Assembly: GCA_017614505.1 (NCBI GenBank)
Contig: JAGABT010000011.1
Coordinates: forward strand, 20,266 to 84,265
DNA: 64,000 nucleotides
Source of the DNA: Selenomonadaceae bacterium
Lineage (GTDB): Bacteria; Bacillota; Negativicutes; Selenomonadales; Selenomonadaceae
Direction of reading: 5' to 3'
How positions within the stretch are numbered: the stretch's first letter is position 1; each line of letters opens with the position of its first letter. Below are positions 1 to 7,682 of this stretch, piece by piece. The position numbers and the translations under genes were made by a program. The notes beneath the pieces are model-generated. The model was not told where the DNA came from. It saw only the letters and a list, made by a program, of their open reading frames with translations, and did no database searches.

Positions 1-176
1 TGTTCCTCGTCGACGAACTCGGTTTCCTCGGAATTTGCCTCGCCAATCCGCTTTCCTTTATCGCCGCGTGCCTGCCGCTTATCCCCGCGATTCTGGCGGA
101 ACGCAAAAGATTCATGGAACTCACTGGCGACCAGCCCGAAGAAGAAATTGAACTTGAACTCAACGCCGCGCATTAA
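1..176 (+). CDS. MATE family efflux transporter, C-terminal fragment (cut by window edge)
   Basis: Open from the left edge in frame 3 to a TAA at 174-176. The 57 visible residues (FLVDELGFLGICLANPLSF...) align closely with the C-terminus of the complete MATE protein that follows (LIDQVGFIGICFSNALTF...). This is therefore the tail of a paralogue: a last membrane segment followed by a short acidic cytoplasmic tail. The two genes are 48 bp apart in the same direction, which suggests a tandem duplication and co-transcription. Confidence 0.8.
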   Translation, partial: FLVDELGFLGICLANPLSFIAACLPLIPAILAERKRFMELTGDQPEEEIELELNAAH

Positions 177-224
177 TCTAAGCAACTAACCGCAGTAAAA
201 ATTTTCAGACAGGAGAGCAGTGTC

Positions 225-1631
225 ATGGATAGCAAGAAAAATTCAGCAGTCAGAGATTTAACAGCAGAAGAACCGTCCAAACTGATTTTGTTCATGGCGC
301 TGCCCCTTCTGGTTGGAAACATTGTCGAACAGCTTTACGACCTTACCGATACAATGGTACTCGGCAGGTTCCTGGGCGTTGAGGCGCTGGCGGCGGCGGG
401 CAGCGTAGGCTGTCTTGTCAGCTTTATGAAAAGTTTCCTCGGCGGAATAACCTGCGGCTTCTCGATTTGCACTGGACAGAAAATGGGCGCGAAAGATTTC
501 GCAGGCGTCCGCTACAGCCTTATCGTTTCCACGGCGCTTTCGCTGATACTCTCGGCAGTCACAATGATTATCGCGCTGCTGTTCAGCTACACGATTCTGG
601 AAATGATGCACACGCCGATAGACATTATCGACGACGCGCACAGCTTCCTCGTGGTAATGTTCGGCGGGCTTTCAATCTCAACGATGATGTGGCTGCTTTC
701 AAACATGGTTCGCGTTTTCGGAAATACGAAACTGCCCGCTAAAATCTGGATGATGACGCTCGCGCTGAATATCGTCTTCGACCCGATAGCGATTATCGTA
801 CTCCACCTTGGAGTTAAGGGTATCGCCGCCGCAACGATTCTCGCGCAGTTGATTGGCTGCATAATCTTCCTCTACAGACTGAAAGACGAACTGGCAATTT
901 TCAACTTTTCGCGCGAAGATTTCAGAATTGACCGCGCCGTTATCCTCGAACACCTGAGAATGGGTCTCCCAATGGGCTTTCAATCCTCGCTGTTCGCAGT
1001 CGGCAGAGTCGTAACGCAGATGGCAATGAACAAGCTCGGCGTTATCGACATTGCGGCGGTAACCGTCTCCCAGCGCTTTGACAGCATGGCTTTCATGGTG
1101 ATTATGAGTTTCGCCAGCGTCATTGCCGTCTTCAACGCGCAGAACTACGGCGCGAAACGTTTCGACAGGATTCTGGAAGGCGTCAAAAAATGCGTCGTCA
1201 TAACCTGCTTCGTCAGCCTCCTCATTTCCGCCTTCAACGTAGCCTTCGGCGCGGAAATTCTTAAACTTTTGCTCAACAACAGCAACGCGCAGGTTCTTGA
1301 GCAGGGCACCTTCTACATCATGGTCAACAGCCTGTTCTACTGGCTCTTCGCGCTGGTTGCGGTCTTCCGCATGGCACTGCAGGGCTTAGGAAGAAACAAA
1401 GCCCCGATGATTGCAAGTTCCACGGAACTCGTTGTCCGGCTTCTGGTCGCGCTGTTCCTTATCGACCAGGTTGGCTTTATCGGAATTTGCTTCTCCAACG
1501 CGCTGACATTCTTCGCCGCGAGCATTCCGCTTATCGCCGCTGTCGCCGCTGAACGCAGAAAGATTCGCGAACTCCTCGGTGAAACCGACGCTGAAGAATC
1601 TGCAGTGGCGCAGCTGGAACTTTCAAAGTAA
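225..1631 (+). CDS. MATE family multidrug/sodium antiporter
   Basis: 468 residues, the usual MATE length, with about 12 hydrophobic segments in two similar halves. The N-terminus contains the family pattern P-L-L-V-G-N-I-V-E-Q-L-Y-D-L-T-D-T-M-V-L-G. MATE proteins sit in the inner membrane and export cationic drugs or metabolites in exchange for Na+ or H+. The ATG at 225 follows an AGGAGAG ribosome binding site about 8 bp upstream. It lies directly downstream of a second MATE gene. The individual substrate cannot be told from sequence. Confidence 0.92.
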   Translation: MDSKKNSAVRDLTAEEPSKLILFMALPLLVGNIVEQLYDLTDTMVLGRFLGVEALAAAGSVGCLVSFMKSFLGGITCGFSICTGQKMGAKDFAGVRYSLIVSTALSLILSAVTMIIALLFSYTILEMMHTPIDIIDDAHSFLVVMFGGLSISTMMWLLSNMVRVFGNTKLPAKIWMMTLALNIVFDPIAIIVLHLGVKGIAAATILAQLIGCIIFLYRLKDELAIFNFSREDFRIDRAVILEHLRMGLPMGFQSSLFAVGRVVTQMAMNKLGVIDIAAVTVSQRFDSMAFMVIMSFASVIAVFNAQNYGAKRFDRILEGVKKCVVITCFVSLLISAFNVAFGAEILKLLLNNSNAQVLEQGTFYIMVNSLFYWLFALVAVFRMALQGLGRNKAPMIASSTELVVRLLVALFLIDQVGFIGICFSNALTFFAASIPLIAAVAAERRKIRELLGETDAEESAVAQLELSK

Positions 1632-1670
1632 ACTTCACCACCCTTGCTACTGGCACTTGAAAAATTTTGC

Positions 1671-1699
1671 GTGACATTTTCCTTCAAACAAGTTAAAAT
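1671..1699 (+). promoter_or_regulatory. Candidate sigma-70-type promoter for the CBS-ACT gene
   Basis: GTGACA (1671-1676), a 17-bp spacer and TAAAAT (1694-1699), in the gap between the MATE gene and the CBS-ACT gene. Matches are 5/6 and 5/6. The predicted start, near 1706, falls inside the hairpin listed next, so promoter and hairpin are partly alternative readings. Confidence 0.45.
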
Positions 1700-1700
1700 T

Positions 1701-1733
1701 CCCCTAATAAAACTGCGGGGGAAATTTTTTTTT
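1701..1733 (+). terminator. Hairpin followed by nine T: terminator of the MATE unit or leader attenuator
   Basis: CCCC at 1701-1704 can pair with GGGG at 1717-1720; the flanking A/T bases extend the stem imperfectly. A run of nine T (1725-1733) follows and runs directly into the ribosome binding site GGAGGGG of the next gene. The shape is that of an intrinsic terminator, but its position just before a start codon is unusual. Confidence 0.4.
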
Positions 1734-1745
1734 GGAGGGGTTAAA

Positions 1746-2399
1746 ATGTTTGTAGCAGAAAGAATGACACGGCACCCGATAACGATGAACAGCAGCGCGA
1801 CGATTGGCGAAGTTGACCGCATGATGAAGAAATACAAATTCCACCGCATGATAATCGTGGACGGCGGAAAACTCGTTGGATACCTGAGCGACCGCGACGT
1901 TATGCGCGTAGCTCCTTCGCCGGCAACTTCCCTTTCCAAATTTGAAATTCGCACGCTGCTTGACAAACTCAGCGTTAAGGATATTATGCAAACAAAAGTT
2001 ATCACGGTTTCGGAAAGCGCCACGATTGAGGAAGCTGCGCTGATAATGTACCAGAACAAAGTCGGCGGTCTGCCGGTAATTTCCGAAGTCGGCACCGTCG
2101 TTGGAATTATCACGGCGACGGATATTCTCAAAACGTTTATCGAAGTCATGGGCTTGCCGAGCGGCGGGAAAATCCGCATGACGCTGGAAGTCCCGAACAG
2201 GGTCGGCGTTATGGCGGAAATTACGAAAATCCTCGCTGATAAAAAAATTAATATCGACAGCATAATTATCTGCCACACGGACGAGCAATTCAGCGAAATT
2301 GTCGTGCGGCTCGACGACCGCCCAGAGGGTTTCGGCGGAATAACCTCTGAACTCGAAGCGCACGGCTACAAGGTCATTCACGTCGTAAAAATTAAATAG
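1746..2399 (+). CDS. acuB: CBS-pair plus ACT domain protein (AcuB-like)
   Basis: 217 residues from the ATG at 1746, chosen because GGAGGGG lies just upstream; a longer reading frame without a ribosome binding site exists. Two CBS motifs (about residues 1-60 and 75-135; M-T-R-H-P-I-T and I-M-Q-T-K-V-I-T-V) form a nucleotide-sensing Bateman module. A C-terminal ACT domain follows (about 143-217, M-T-L-E-V-P-N-R-V-G-V-M-A-E-I). This is the layout of AcuB proteins, which in Bacillus are tied to acetoin use. No acetoin genes are nearby, so here it is best read as a small-molecule sensor of unknown target. Confidence 0.85.
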   Translation: MFVAERMTRHPITMNSSATIGEVDRMMKKYKFHRMIIVDGGKLVGYLSDRDVMRVAPSPATSLSKFEIRTLLDKLSVKDIMQTKVITVSESATIEEAALIMYQNKVGGLPVISEVGTVVGIITATDILKTFIEVMGLPSGGKIRMTLEVPNRVGVMAEITKILADKKINIDSIIICHTDEQFSEIVVRLDDRPEGFGGITSELEAHGYKVIHVVKIK

Positions 2400-2432
2400 A
2401 TTCGGGAAAAAATTCAACTGGAGGTGACCTTT

Positions 2433-2996
2433 GTGCGAATAATCGTAGGTATAACCGGCGCCAGCGGCATTGTCATTGCCGTGGAACTTTTGCAGCGCCT
2501 GAAAAAAATGGACAGTGTCGAAACTCACCTGCTAGTCACGGAAGGCGGAATGCTCACGATTCGCGACGAAACTAATTTTGACGTGTATGAAATTAACAAG
2601 CTCGCCGACGTGGTTTATAACGTGCACGAAATGGACGCCGCAATAGCCAGCGGCAGTTTCATGACGGACGGTATGGCTATCGTTCCCTGTACAATGAAGA
2701 CCGTCGCGGGTATCGTCAACGGCTACAGCGATAATCTGCTCCTGCGCGCCGCTGACGTTTGCATTAAGGAAAAGCGCCCGCTGGTACTCGTCCCGCGCGA
2801 AATGCCCTTCAGCAAAATTCACCTGCGCAATATGAAAGAGCTCGCCGATATTGGCGTAGTCATAATGCCGCCGGTTATGACTTTCTACAACACCGACATG
2901 ACGCTCCAGTCGCACATTAACCACGTCGTCAACAAAATTCTGCTTCATCTGAAACTGCCGTCTGAACTTATCGAATGGAGCGGCGGGAAAAAATAA
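2433..2996 (+). CDS. ubiX: UbiX/Pad family flavin prenyltransferase
   Basis: 187 residues beginning MRIIVGITGASG, the flavin-binding N-terminus of the family. The GTG at 2433 is preferred over an in-frame GTG at 2424 because the latter lies inside the ribosome binding site GGAGGTG. Further family motifs are V-P-C-T-M-K-T-V-A-G-I, the L-V-L-V-P-R-E-M-P segment, and P-P-V-M-T-F-Y. UbiX attaches a dimethylallyl group to FMN to make the prenylated flavin used by UbiD-type decarboxylases. No ubiD is in the window. It is 33 bp downstream of the CBS-ACT gene. Confidence 0.93.
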   Translation: MRIIVGITGASGIVIAVELLQRLKKMDSVETHLLVTEGGMLTIRDETNFDVYEINKLADVVYNVHEMDAAIASGSFMTDGMAIVPCTMKTVAGIVNGYSDNLLLRAADVCIKEKRPLVLVPREMPFSKIHLRNMKELADIGVVIMPPVMTFYNTDMTLQSHINHVVNKILLHLKLPSELIEWSGGKK

Positions 2997-3008
2997 TTCG
3001 CGCAGTAC

Positions 3009-3037
3009 TTTAAAAATTCGGCGATTAGCGATATAAT
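3009..3037 (+). promoter_or_regulatory. Candidate promoter for the epimerase-like gene
   Basis: A perfect TATAAT at 3032-3037 lies 28 bp before the start codon. The hexamer 17 bp upstream (TTTAAA, 3009-3014) is a weak -35 match. Confidence 0.45.
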
Positions 3038-3064
3038 TAATAAAAATTTCAGGAGGAACAAACC

Positions 3065-3838
3065 ATGCCAAGCACTAAGAAAGAATCATTCGGCAAGCTC
3101 AGCGACGGGCGCGAAGCCAGCGTCTACACCCTGCGCAACACCAAAGGCAACGAGCTCAAGGTTACCGACTACGGCGCGCGTATCGTCTCCATGCGTTTCC
3201 GCGACAAAAATTTCGATAACAAATTCCTGCTCAAAACTTATCCCGACGCCAGCGGCTACGAAAAAGACAGCGCCGCCGGTATCGTCTACGTGGACGGCGA
3301 CGCTCAAAAGTTCGCGCAGATTATCTGGAACAGCGAAACCTTCACCGAGGGCGTTCGATTCACCGCCGAAGTTGACGGCGTAAGCGCGGAAATCGTCTAC
3401 AGCCTCTCCAACGATAACGAAATCAGCATCAAGTACAAAGCCAAGGGCGCGGCAGATATTTCCACCCAGCTCGTATTCAGCGCCGACGCTCTGCCCGATT
3501 CGAGTATCGTCAAGGTCTTCGACGAAAATTATTCCAGCGGCAAAATCGCCGGCTCCAACGTCTACGCAATTCTCGATAAGCCCGCCAGCGTCGAAATGGA
3601 ACTGGGAATGTTCGGCTACGACATCGGCTGCCCAATCGACTACCTGGACGGCGGGCTCAAAAACGCCGCTGAAATTCTCTCCGACGCCGCCAATATCCTT
3701 ACTCTCATTTACGCCACGCAGAACAATCTGCATATCGCTGAACATGAAGGCGGCTACGCTGTCAAAACCAGCGGCGCCAAATCTGCTGACGGCGTTGTCA
3801 GCGGGCAGACCGTTTACGTTTTCAAAAATCGCCGCTAA
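3065..3838 (+). CDS. Aldose-1-epimerase-like protein (short, divergent)
   Basis: 257 residues from ATG 3065, with AGGAGG 7 bp upstream. The first 45 residues match the opening beta strands of galactose mutarotases: G-K-L-S-D-G-R-E, Y-T-L-R-N-T-K-G-N-E, V-T-D-Y-G-A-R-I-V-S-M. The family is normally about 300-350 residues. I do not see the usual two catalytic histidines and late glutamate, and the C-terminal half is poorly recognisable. It may be a sugar-binding or inactive relative rather than an active mutarotase. No signal peptide is visible. Confidence 0.6.
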   Translation: MPSTKKESFGKLSDGREASVYTLRNTKGNELKVTDYGARIVSMRFRDKNFDNKFLLKTYPDASGYEKDSAAGIVYVDGDAQKFAQIIWNSETFTEGVRFTAEVDGVSAEIVYSLSNDNEISIKYKAKGAADISTQLVFSADALPDSSIVKVFDENYSSGKIAGSNVYAILDKPASVEMELGMFGYDIGCPIDYLDGGLKNAAEILSDAANILTLIYATQNNLHIAEHEGGYAVKTSGAKSADGVVSGQTVYVFKNRR

Positions 3839-3842
3839 TAAA

Positions 3843-3970
3843 AAAAGAGGCGCCACATGGTGCAGGTGTGAACTGGTGAACACCTGCTTGCGCCGCCCGC
3901 GTTGAGAGCGTGACGCGAACACCGCGGGCAATTTTCTTTGCCAGCGTTTCTTTTTCTAAAAGAAACGCTG
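3843..3970 (+). repeat. Dispersed palindromic repeat, copy A (bidirectional terminator)
   Basis: Sits between convergent genes. Reading rightwards: AAAAAAGAGGCGCC edge, a CAGGTGT/ACACCTG stem-loop, a GCCCGCG...CGCGGGC stem-loop, then a perfect palindrome CAGCGTTTCTTTT-tct-AAAAGAAACGCTG at 3942-3970. The stem-loops next to A/T runs would stop transcription from both sides. Related copies are at 7517, 8700, 12111, 24085 and 46193. Confidence 0.75.
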
Positions 3971-3972
3971 AT

Positions 3973-5391
3973 TTAATTTTTTATGTAGGTTCTGACAAGC
4001 TCGCCTTTCGCATTGGTAATTTTGATTGGCGCGAGCGTGAGTTTTTTGTCGACGATACTCAGGGCGTCGGTAGAAATTTTGTAGCCGCCCATGTCAATTT
4101 CGACATCGTAGAAGCTCAGATTCTGGTACTCATTTTTGAACCTGCCGGAAAGTTTGTCGAAGAACAGAACGCTGTACCTGCCCTTGCCGGAAACGAAACT
4201 GCCGCTGGTCGTAGTTTCTTTGGGACTGCCTTTGGAATTTATCGCCAGCTCAAGGTCAACGTTGCAGTGGAGGTGGGACTTCGGCAGGGCGGTGTAGGCT
4301 TTCAAATTCCTGCCGTGCCCGTAGATATTGTAGTAGCGCGTGTCGATATTGTAATCGCCGTAAGCCGTAAGCGAGCCGTCGTAAACGTCCGCGGTCACGT
4401 CGACGAAATTCAGCGTGGCGTCTTCGTAGCGGATTTTGCCGCTGACATTTTTGAAGTTGAGACCTGGAATGTGCAGTTCGTTCAGCTTGACAATACCGCG
4501 ACCGAGCGGATGAGTGACGGCGCCGGTGAAGTGCGTGCGCAGAGTCATTTCGTCGTTAATGTTAAGACCGAAGCCGAGGGACGACGGTTCAACTTCGCGC
4601 AGGACGATTTGCAAATCGCATTCGGGAACGGGTTCGGGTTTGAAGTCGATTTTGCCGCGAATATCCATGCCTCGCCCGATCATTGTGCCGCCGAAGCCGC
4701 CGGTATGAACTTCGAGCATCATTGCGTCGCCGGTATCGACGCTGGCGGAAAAGTTCACGCCGCGCAGAAGGTAATGGCGTTCGCGGTAGAAAACTTCAAA
4801 GCTGCAGTTTTCCAGCGCGAGACTGGCTTTGATTTTGCGCCCTTCGAGGTTGAAATTTTTCCAGCCGGTTTCGATTTTGGAGCGCTGAAGTCGGCGCCGG
4901 TGTTCGCCAATTTCCTTGAGCTCGTCCTCGGTTTTATTGACGTGGCTGACTTTTTCTTCCCAGTCTTCGGAATTGGTCTTCATTTCGTCGCTGACTTTTT
5001 TGAAGTCTGGGGACTGGCGAATAAAATCGACGCTCATATTTTCATCAAGATTGATTGAAACGCTGGCGCCGCGCAGGTGCAGTTCCTGCACGGTGGTTGA
5101 GCTGAAATTTTTGGTGATAACGTCGTAGAGCCGGACGCTGAATCCGCCTTCAGGAATTTCGAGAATCGTGCCGCCGCGTTCGTCCTTCCAGAGCAGATTT
5201 TTAAAAGAGACTTCGCCCCAGATATTTGCGGAAATTTTTTCAGCGGTGATTGTGCCTTTGAGCATTTGCTGTTCCTGCATGGCGCGGTTGAAAATTTCGG
5301 CGGCGCCGCGGCTCAGCACTTCCAGCGCGATTAGAAAAAGCACGGCGAGTACCGGCAGCGCGATTAGAAAATATTTTGCTGGCTTTTTCAT
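3973..5391 (-). CDS. AsmA-like periplasmic/outer-membrane biogenesis protein
   Basis: 472 residues. An N-terminal signal anchor (MKKPAKYFLIALPVLAVLFL) is followed by a long beta-rich region with AsmA/DUF3971-type features: short strands such as V-S-F-K-N-L-L-W, L-R-G-A-S-V-S-I and L-E-N-C-S-F-E-V, and a C-terminal part resembling AsmA_2 (G-K-G-R-Y-S-V-L-F-F-D-K-L-S-G). A charged, probably helical segment lies at about residues 125-170. Such proteins are thought to carry lipid or guide outer-membrane assembly, so the gene implies a diderm cell. It is the last gene of the htrA-rlmH-asmA operon, 11 bp after rlmH. Assignment rests on overall style, not on a single diagnostic motif. Confidence 0.6.
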   Translation of the reverse strand: MKKPAKYFLIALPVLAVLFLIALEVLSRGAAEIFNRAMQEQQMLKGTITAEKISANIWGEVSFKNLLWKDERGGTILEIPEGGFSVRLYDVITKNFSSTTVQELHLRGASVSINLDENMSVDFIRQSPDFKKVSDEMKTNSEDWEEKVSHVNKTEDELKEIGEHRRRLQRSKIETGWKNFNLEGRKIKASLALENCSFEVFYRERHYLLRGVNFSASVDTGDAMMLEVHTGGFGGTMIGRGMDIRGKIDFKPEPVPECDLQIVLREVEPSSLGFGLNINDEMTLRTHFTGAVTHPLGRGIVKLNELHIPGLNFKNVSGKIRYEDATLNFVDVTADVYDGSLTAYGDYNIDTRYYNIYGHGRNLKAYTALPKSHLHCNVDLELAINSKGSPKETTTSGSFVSGKGRYSVLFFDKLSGRFKNEYQNLSFYDVEIDMGGYKISTDALSIVDKKLTLAPIKITNAKGELVRTYIKN

Positions 5392-5402
5392 AGGATTCCC
5401 CG

Positions 5403-5846
5403 TTAATAGTGGTAGGGTTCGCCGCGAATAATTTTGAAGGCGCGGTAAATCTGCTCAACGAGAATCAGCCGCGCGAACTGGTGCGTAAAAGTCATCGGCG
5501 AAAAGCTTAGGCGGAAATTGGCGGCGCGCCGGACTTCGTCGCTGAGACCGAACGCTCCACCAATTATAAAAGTAATTTCGCTGACGCCGTGCAGATTGAG
5601 CGCGGCAATTTTTTCTGCAAAGTTTTCGGAGCTCAAAGTTTCGCCGGCGACGTCCAGCACGATAACAAAACTTTCGCGCAGGACTTGAGCCAGCAGCTTA
5701 GCGCCTTCCTCTTCGAGCGTGCGGCATTCGGGAATTTCGGCGACTTCAACTTTCGCGAAGGGCTTAATGCGCTTGAGGTACTCATTAACGCCGTCGATTA
5801 AAAATTTTTCCTTGAGCCGCCCAATCGTGCAGATTTTAATTTTCAT
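5403..5846 (-). CDS. rlmH: 23S rRNA (pseudouridine-1915 N3) methyltransferase RlmH
   Basis: 147 residues, close to the 155 of E. coli RlmH. The small SPOUT fold ends in the near-invariant R-G-E-P-Y-H-Y tail, and the knot carries F-I-I-G-G-A-F-G-L-S and S-F-S-P-M-T-F-T-H-Q-F-A-R. It methylates pseudouridine 1915 in helix 69 of 23S rRNA using S-adenosylmethionine. Its ATG overlaps the htrA stop by one base (TGATG), which points to translational coupling. Confidence 0.96.
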   Translation of the reverse strand: MKIKICTIGRLKEKFLIDGVNEYLKRIKPFAKVEVAEIPECRTLEEEGAKLLAQVLRESFVIVLDVAGETLSSENFAEKIAALNLHGVSEITFIIGGAFGLSDEVRRAANFRLSFSPMTFTHQFARLILVEQIYRAFKIIRGEPYHY

Positions 5847-7015
5847 CAGCCTGCGCGGCGCTGGGATTCGTATTCATCATGCGGCATTTCCTGCAGGATA
5901 ACATCGACAGTCTGTTCAGTGCCGTTGCGGTCGAAGGCAACCTTGATTGTGGCGCCGACCTTGTGCGCAACAATATTCGAGCGGACTTCGGCGACGGTAT
6001 TAACTTCCTTGCCGTCGACGCTGAGAATAATATCGCCGCGCTGGAAGCCAGCCCTGTCAGCCGGAGAATTTATCGCAACCTGGAAAACGTAAACGCCGCG
6101 CTTGATATTGAGCTGGTAGCCGTAGCGGGCGGCGGTCGGCGGGTCAAAAATCGTGACGCCGAGATATGGGCGGGCGACGTAGCCTTTCTCCATGAGCTCA
6201 TTCACAACGTCTTTAACTGTGTTAATCGGAATGGAAAAGGCAATGCCCTCGACGCCTTCGCGCGCAACTTTGGCGTTGTTGATGCCAATGACTTCGCCTT
6301 CGTAGTTGACGAGCGCGCCGCCGGAATTGCCTGGGCTAATCGCGGCGTCCGTCTGCAAAAGGCTAACGTCGTTCAAACTAATCGAGCGGTCAATGGCGCT
6401 GATAACGCCGACGGTTACGCTGCCGTGGAGCGCCAGCCCCATTGGGTTGCCGATAGCTACGACGGGTTCGCCGACCATGATTTCATCGGAATTGCCGAAG
6501 CGGGCGGAAGGCAGATTTTTGGCGTCGATTTTTACAACGGCAATGTCAGTCATTTCGTCCGTGCCGACGAGCGTGCCGCTGTACGAGGAGCCGTCCTCCA
6601 GCGAAACGATTAATTCATTGGCGCCGGCAATAACGTGGTTGTTGGTGACGATGTAGCCGTCGTTGCGGAAAATGACGCCGGAGCCGAAGCCGCGTTCAAC
6701 TTCAACCTGTCTGTTCGTGAAAAAGTCCTGCGCGACGGCTTTGTTGGTAATTCCGACGATAGCGGGACCGACTTCACGGGCAACCTGCACTACGGGCGTA
6801 TTTCGGACGCCGGAACGGGCTTTAGCGGCGCTGGCGGTATTGCCTGCCGCGACGGGTACGACATCCTCAGTGACTTCAGCGGTTGCGGCGGATTTATTTT
6901 CTTCGACGGGGACAGTTTCAGTTTCGGTTTCAGCGCTTTGACTGCAGCCGCCGAATATCAGCGAGGCTGAGGCGACCGCTGCGCAAATCAGTTTTGTTAA
7001 TTTCTTTTTAGTCAT
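5846..7015 (-). CDS. htrA: HtrA/Deg family serine protease with one PDZ domain
   Basis: 389 residues. The signal peptide ends in F-G-G-C at about residue 24, so the protein may be a lipoprotein. A low-complexity linker (to about 75) precedes a trypsin-like domain with catalytic triad His127 (T-N-N-H-V-I), Asp157 (M-T-D-I-A-V-V-K-I) and Ser231 (P-G-N-S-G-G-A-L). The spacing matches E. coli DegP. One PDZ domain follows (about 285-380, R-G-V-Y-V-F-Q-V... A-G-F-Q-R-G-D-I-I). It degrades or refolds misfolded envelope proteins. The start follows GGAGG, and a good promoter lies at 7036-7064, divergent from rplS. Confidence 0.95.
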   Translation of the reverse strand: MTKKKLTKLICAAVASASLIFGGCSQSAETETETVPVEENKSAATAEVTEDVVPVAAGNTASAAKARSGVRNTPVVQVAREVGPAIVGITNKAVAQDFFTNRQVEVERGFGSGVIFRNDGYIVTNNHVIAGANELIVSLEDGSSYSGTLVGTDEMTDIAVVKIDAKNLPSARFGNSDEIMVGEPVVAIGNPMGLALHGSVTVGVISAIDRSISLNDVSLLQTDAAISPGNSGGALVNYEGEVIGINNAKVAREGVEGIAFSIPINTVKDVVNELMEKGYVARPYLGVTIFDPPTAARYGYQLNIKRGVYVFQVAINSPADRAGFQRGDIILSVDGKEVNTVAEVRSNIVAHKVGATIKVAFDRNGTEQTVDVILQEMPHDEYESQRRAG

Positions 7016-7035
7016 GATTCAAAACCTCCGCGCTA

Positions 7036-7064
7036 ATTTTACTTTGTTGCGGCGAAAATTACAA
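7036..7064 (-). promoter_or_regulatory. Promoter of the htrA-rlmH-asmA operon
   Basis: On the minus strand: TTGTAA (7059-7064), 17-bp spacer, TAAAAT (7036-7041). It is seven bases from the opposing rplS -35 box, so the two promoters are back to back. Confidence 0.65.
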
Positions 7065-7070
7065 GCGCCG

Positions 7071-7100
7071 TTGACAATTTTCGTGCAAGTGTGGTAAACT
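7071..7100 (+). promoter_or_regulatory. Promoter of rplS
   Basis: Perfect TTGACA (7071-7076), 18-bp spacer, TAAACT (7095-7100). It lies 65 bp before the rplS start and gives a leader containing the hairpin at 7115-7145. Confidence 0.7.
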
Positions 7101-7114
7101 GCACAAGTTTAACA

Positions 7115-7145
7115 GGCGTTCCTCTGGACTTTTGTCATGAACGCC
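7115..7145 (+). promoter_or_regulatory. rplS leader hairpin (candidate autoregulatory element)
   Basis: GGCGTTC (7115-7121) and GAACGCC (7139-7145) are perfect inverted repeats separated by 17 bases. They sit directly against the ribosome binding site GGAGGGAGG (7146-7154). L19 leaders that control rplS are known in Firmicutes. I cannot confirm that this hairpin belongs to that family. Confidence 0.45.
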
Positions 7146-7165
7146 GGAGGGAGGAAAATTTTTAA

Positions 7166-7507
7166 ATGAACATTATCGAAATTCTTGAGAAGGAACAGCT
7201 CCGCGACGTTGCGCCGTTTGCGCCTGGCGATACCGTCAGAGTTCATGCGAAAATCGTCGAAGGCAACCGCGAGCGTATCCAGATTTTTGAGGGCGTTGTT
7301 ATCGGGCGTCAGGGTACCGGCATTCGCGAAATGTTTACCGTGCGCCGCATTTCCTATGGCGTCGGCGTCGAAAGAATGTTCCCTGTGCATTCGCCGCGCG
7401 TCGAAAAAGTCGAAGTCGTCCGCCGTGGCGCGGTTCGTCGTGCTAAGCTCTATTATCTGCGTAAACTCACTGGCAAGGCGGCTCGTATCAAGGAAAAGAA
7501 ATCTTAA
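7166..7507 (+). CDS. rplS: 50S ribosomal protein L19
   Basis: 113 residues, the standard length. Diagnostic segments are F-A-P-G-D-T-V-R-V, the I-F-E-G-V-V-I-G-R loop, [21 protein letters not shown] and [19 protein letters not shown]19 lies at the 30S-50S interface. The gene is alone here with its own promoter, leader and terminator, and is not joined to rpsP-rimM-trmD as in many bacteria. Confidence 0.98.
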   Translation: MNIIEILEKEQLRDVAPFAPGDTVRVHAKIVEGNRERIQIFEGVVIGRQGTGIREMFTVRRISYGVGVERMFPVHSPRVEKVEVVRRGAVRRAKLYYLRKLTGKAARIKEKKS

Positions 7508-7516
7508 GTTGTGGAT

Positions 7517-7679
7517 CTACTTTCTTTTGGCGCAAAAGAAAGTAGCAAAGAAAACATGCCCGCTTCGCTCGCATCCATGCGAGCTGGCGGGCGGGGCGCG
7601 CCGTCCATGGCGCGCTCCCTAAGCGCGTGCGTCCATGGCGCGCTCCTTAAGCGCGTGCGTCCATGGGGCGCCTCTTTTT
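7517..7679 (+). repeat. Dispersed palindromic repeat, copy B (terminators of rplS and queE)
   Basis: Lies between convergent rplS and queE, in the opposite orientation to copy A. It starts with a perfect 13-bp stem (CTACTTTCTTTTG / CAAAAGAAAGTAG, 7517-7545). It continues through GCCCGC...GCGGGC pairing and two tandem copies of a 28-bp unit containing GCGCGCTCCTTAAGCGCG and CCATGG, and ends GGGGCGCCTCTTTTT. Both ends look like intrinsic terminators facing opposite ways. Confidence 0.75.
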
Positions 7680-7682
7680 CCA

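Noticed and set aside
3910..5058. 382-residue plus-strand frame over the AsmA-like gene
   Set aside because: Long only because of the GC-biased third positions on the opposite strand; begins inside repeat copy A; composition is shadow-like.
7503..7680. Insertion sequence or integron fragment at the rplS-queE gap
   Set aside because: No transposase frame or terminal target duplication; the palindromes match the other five intergenic repeats.
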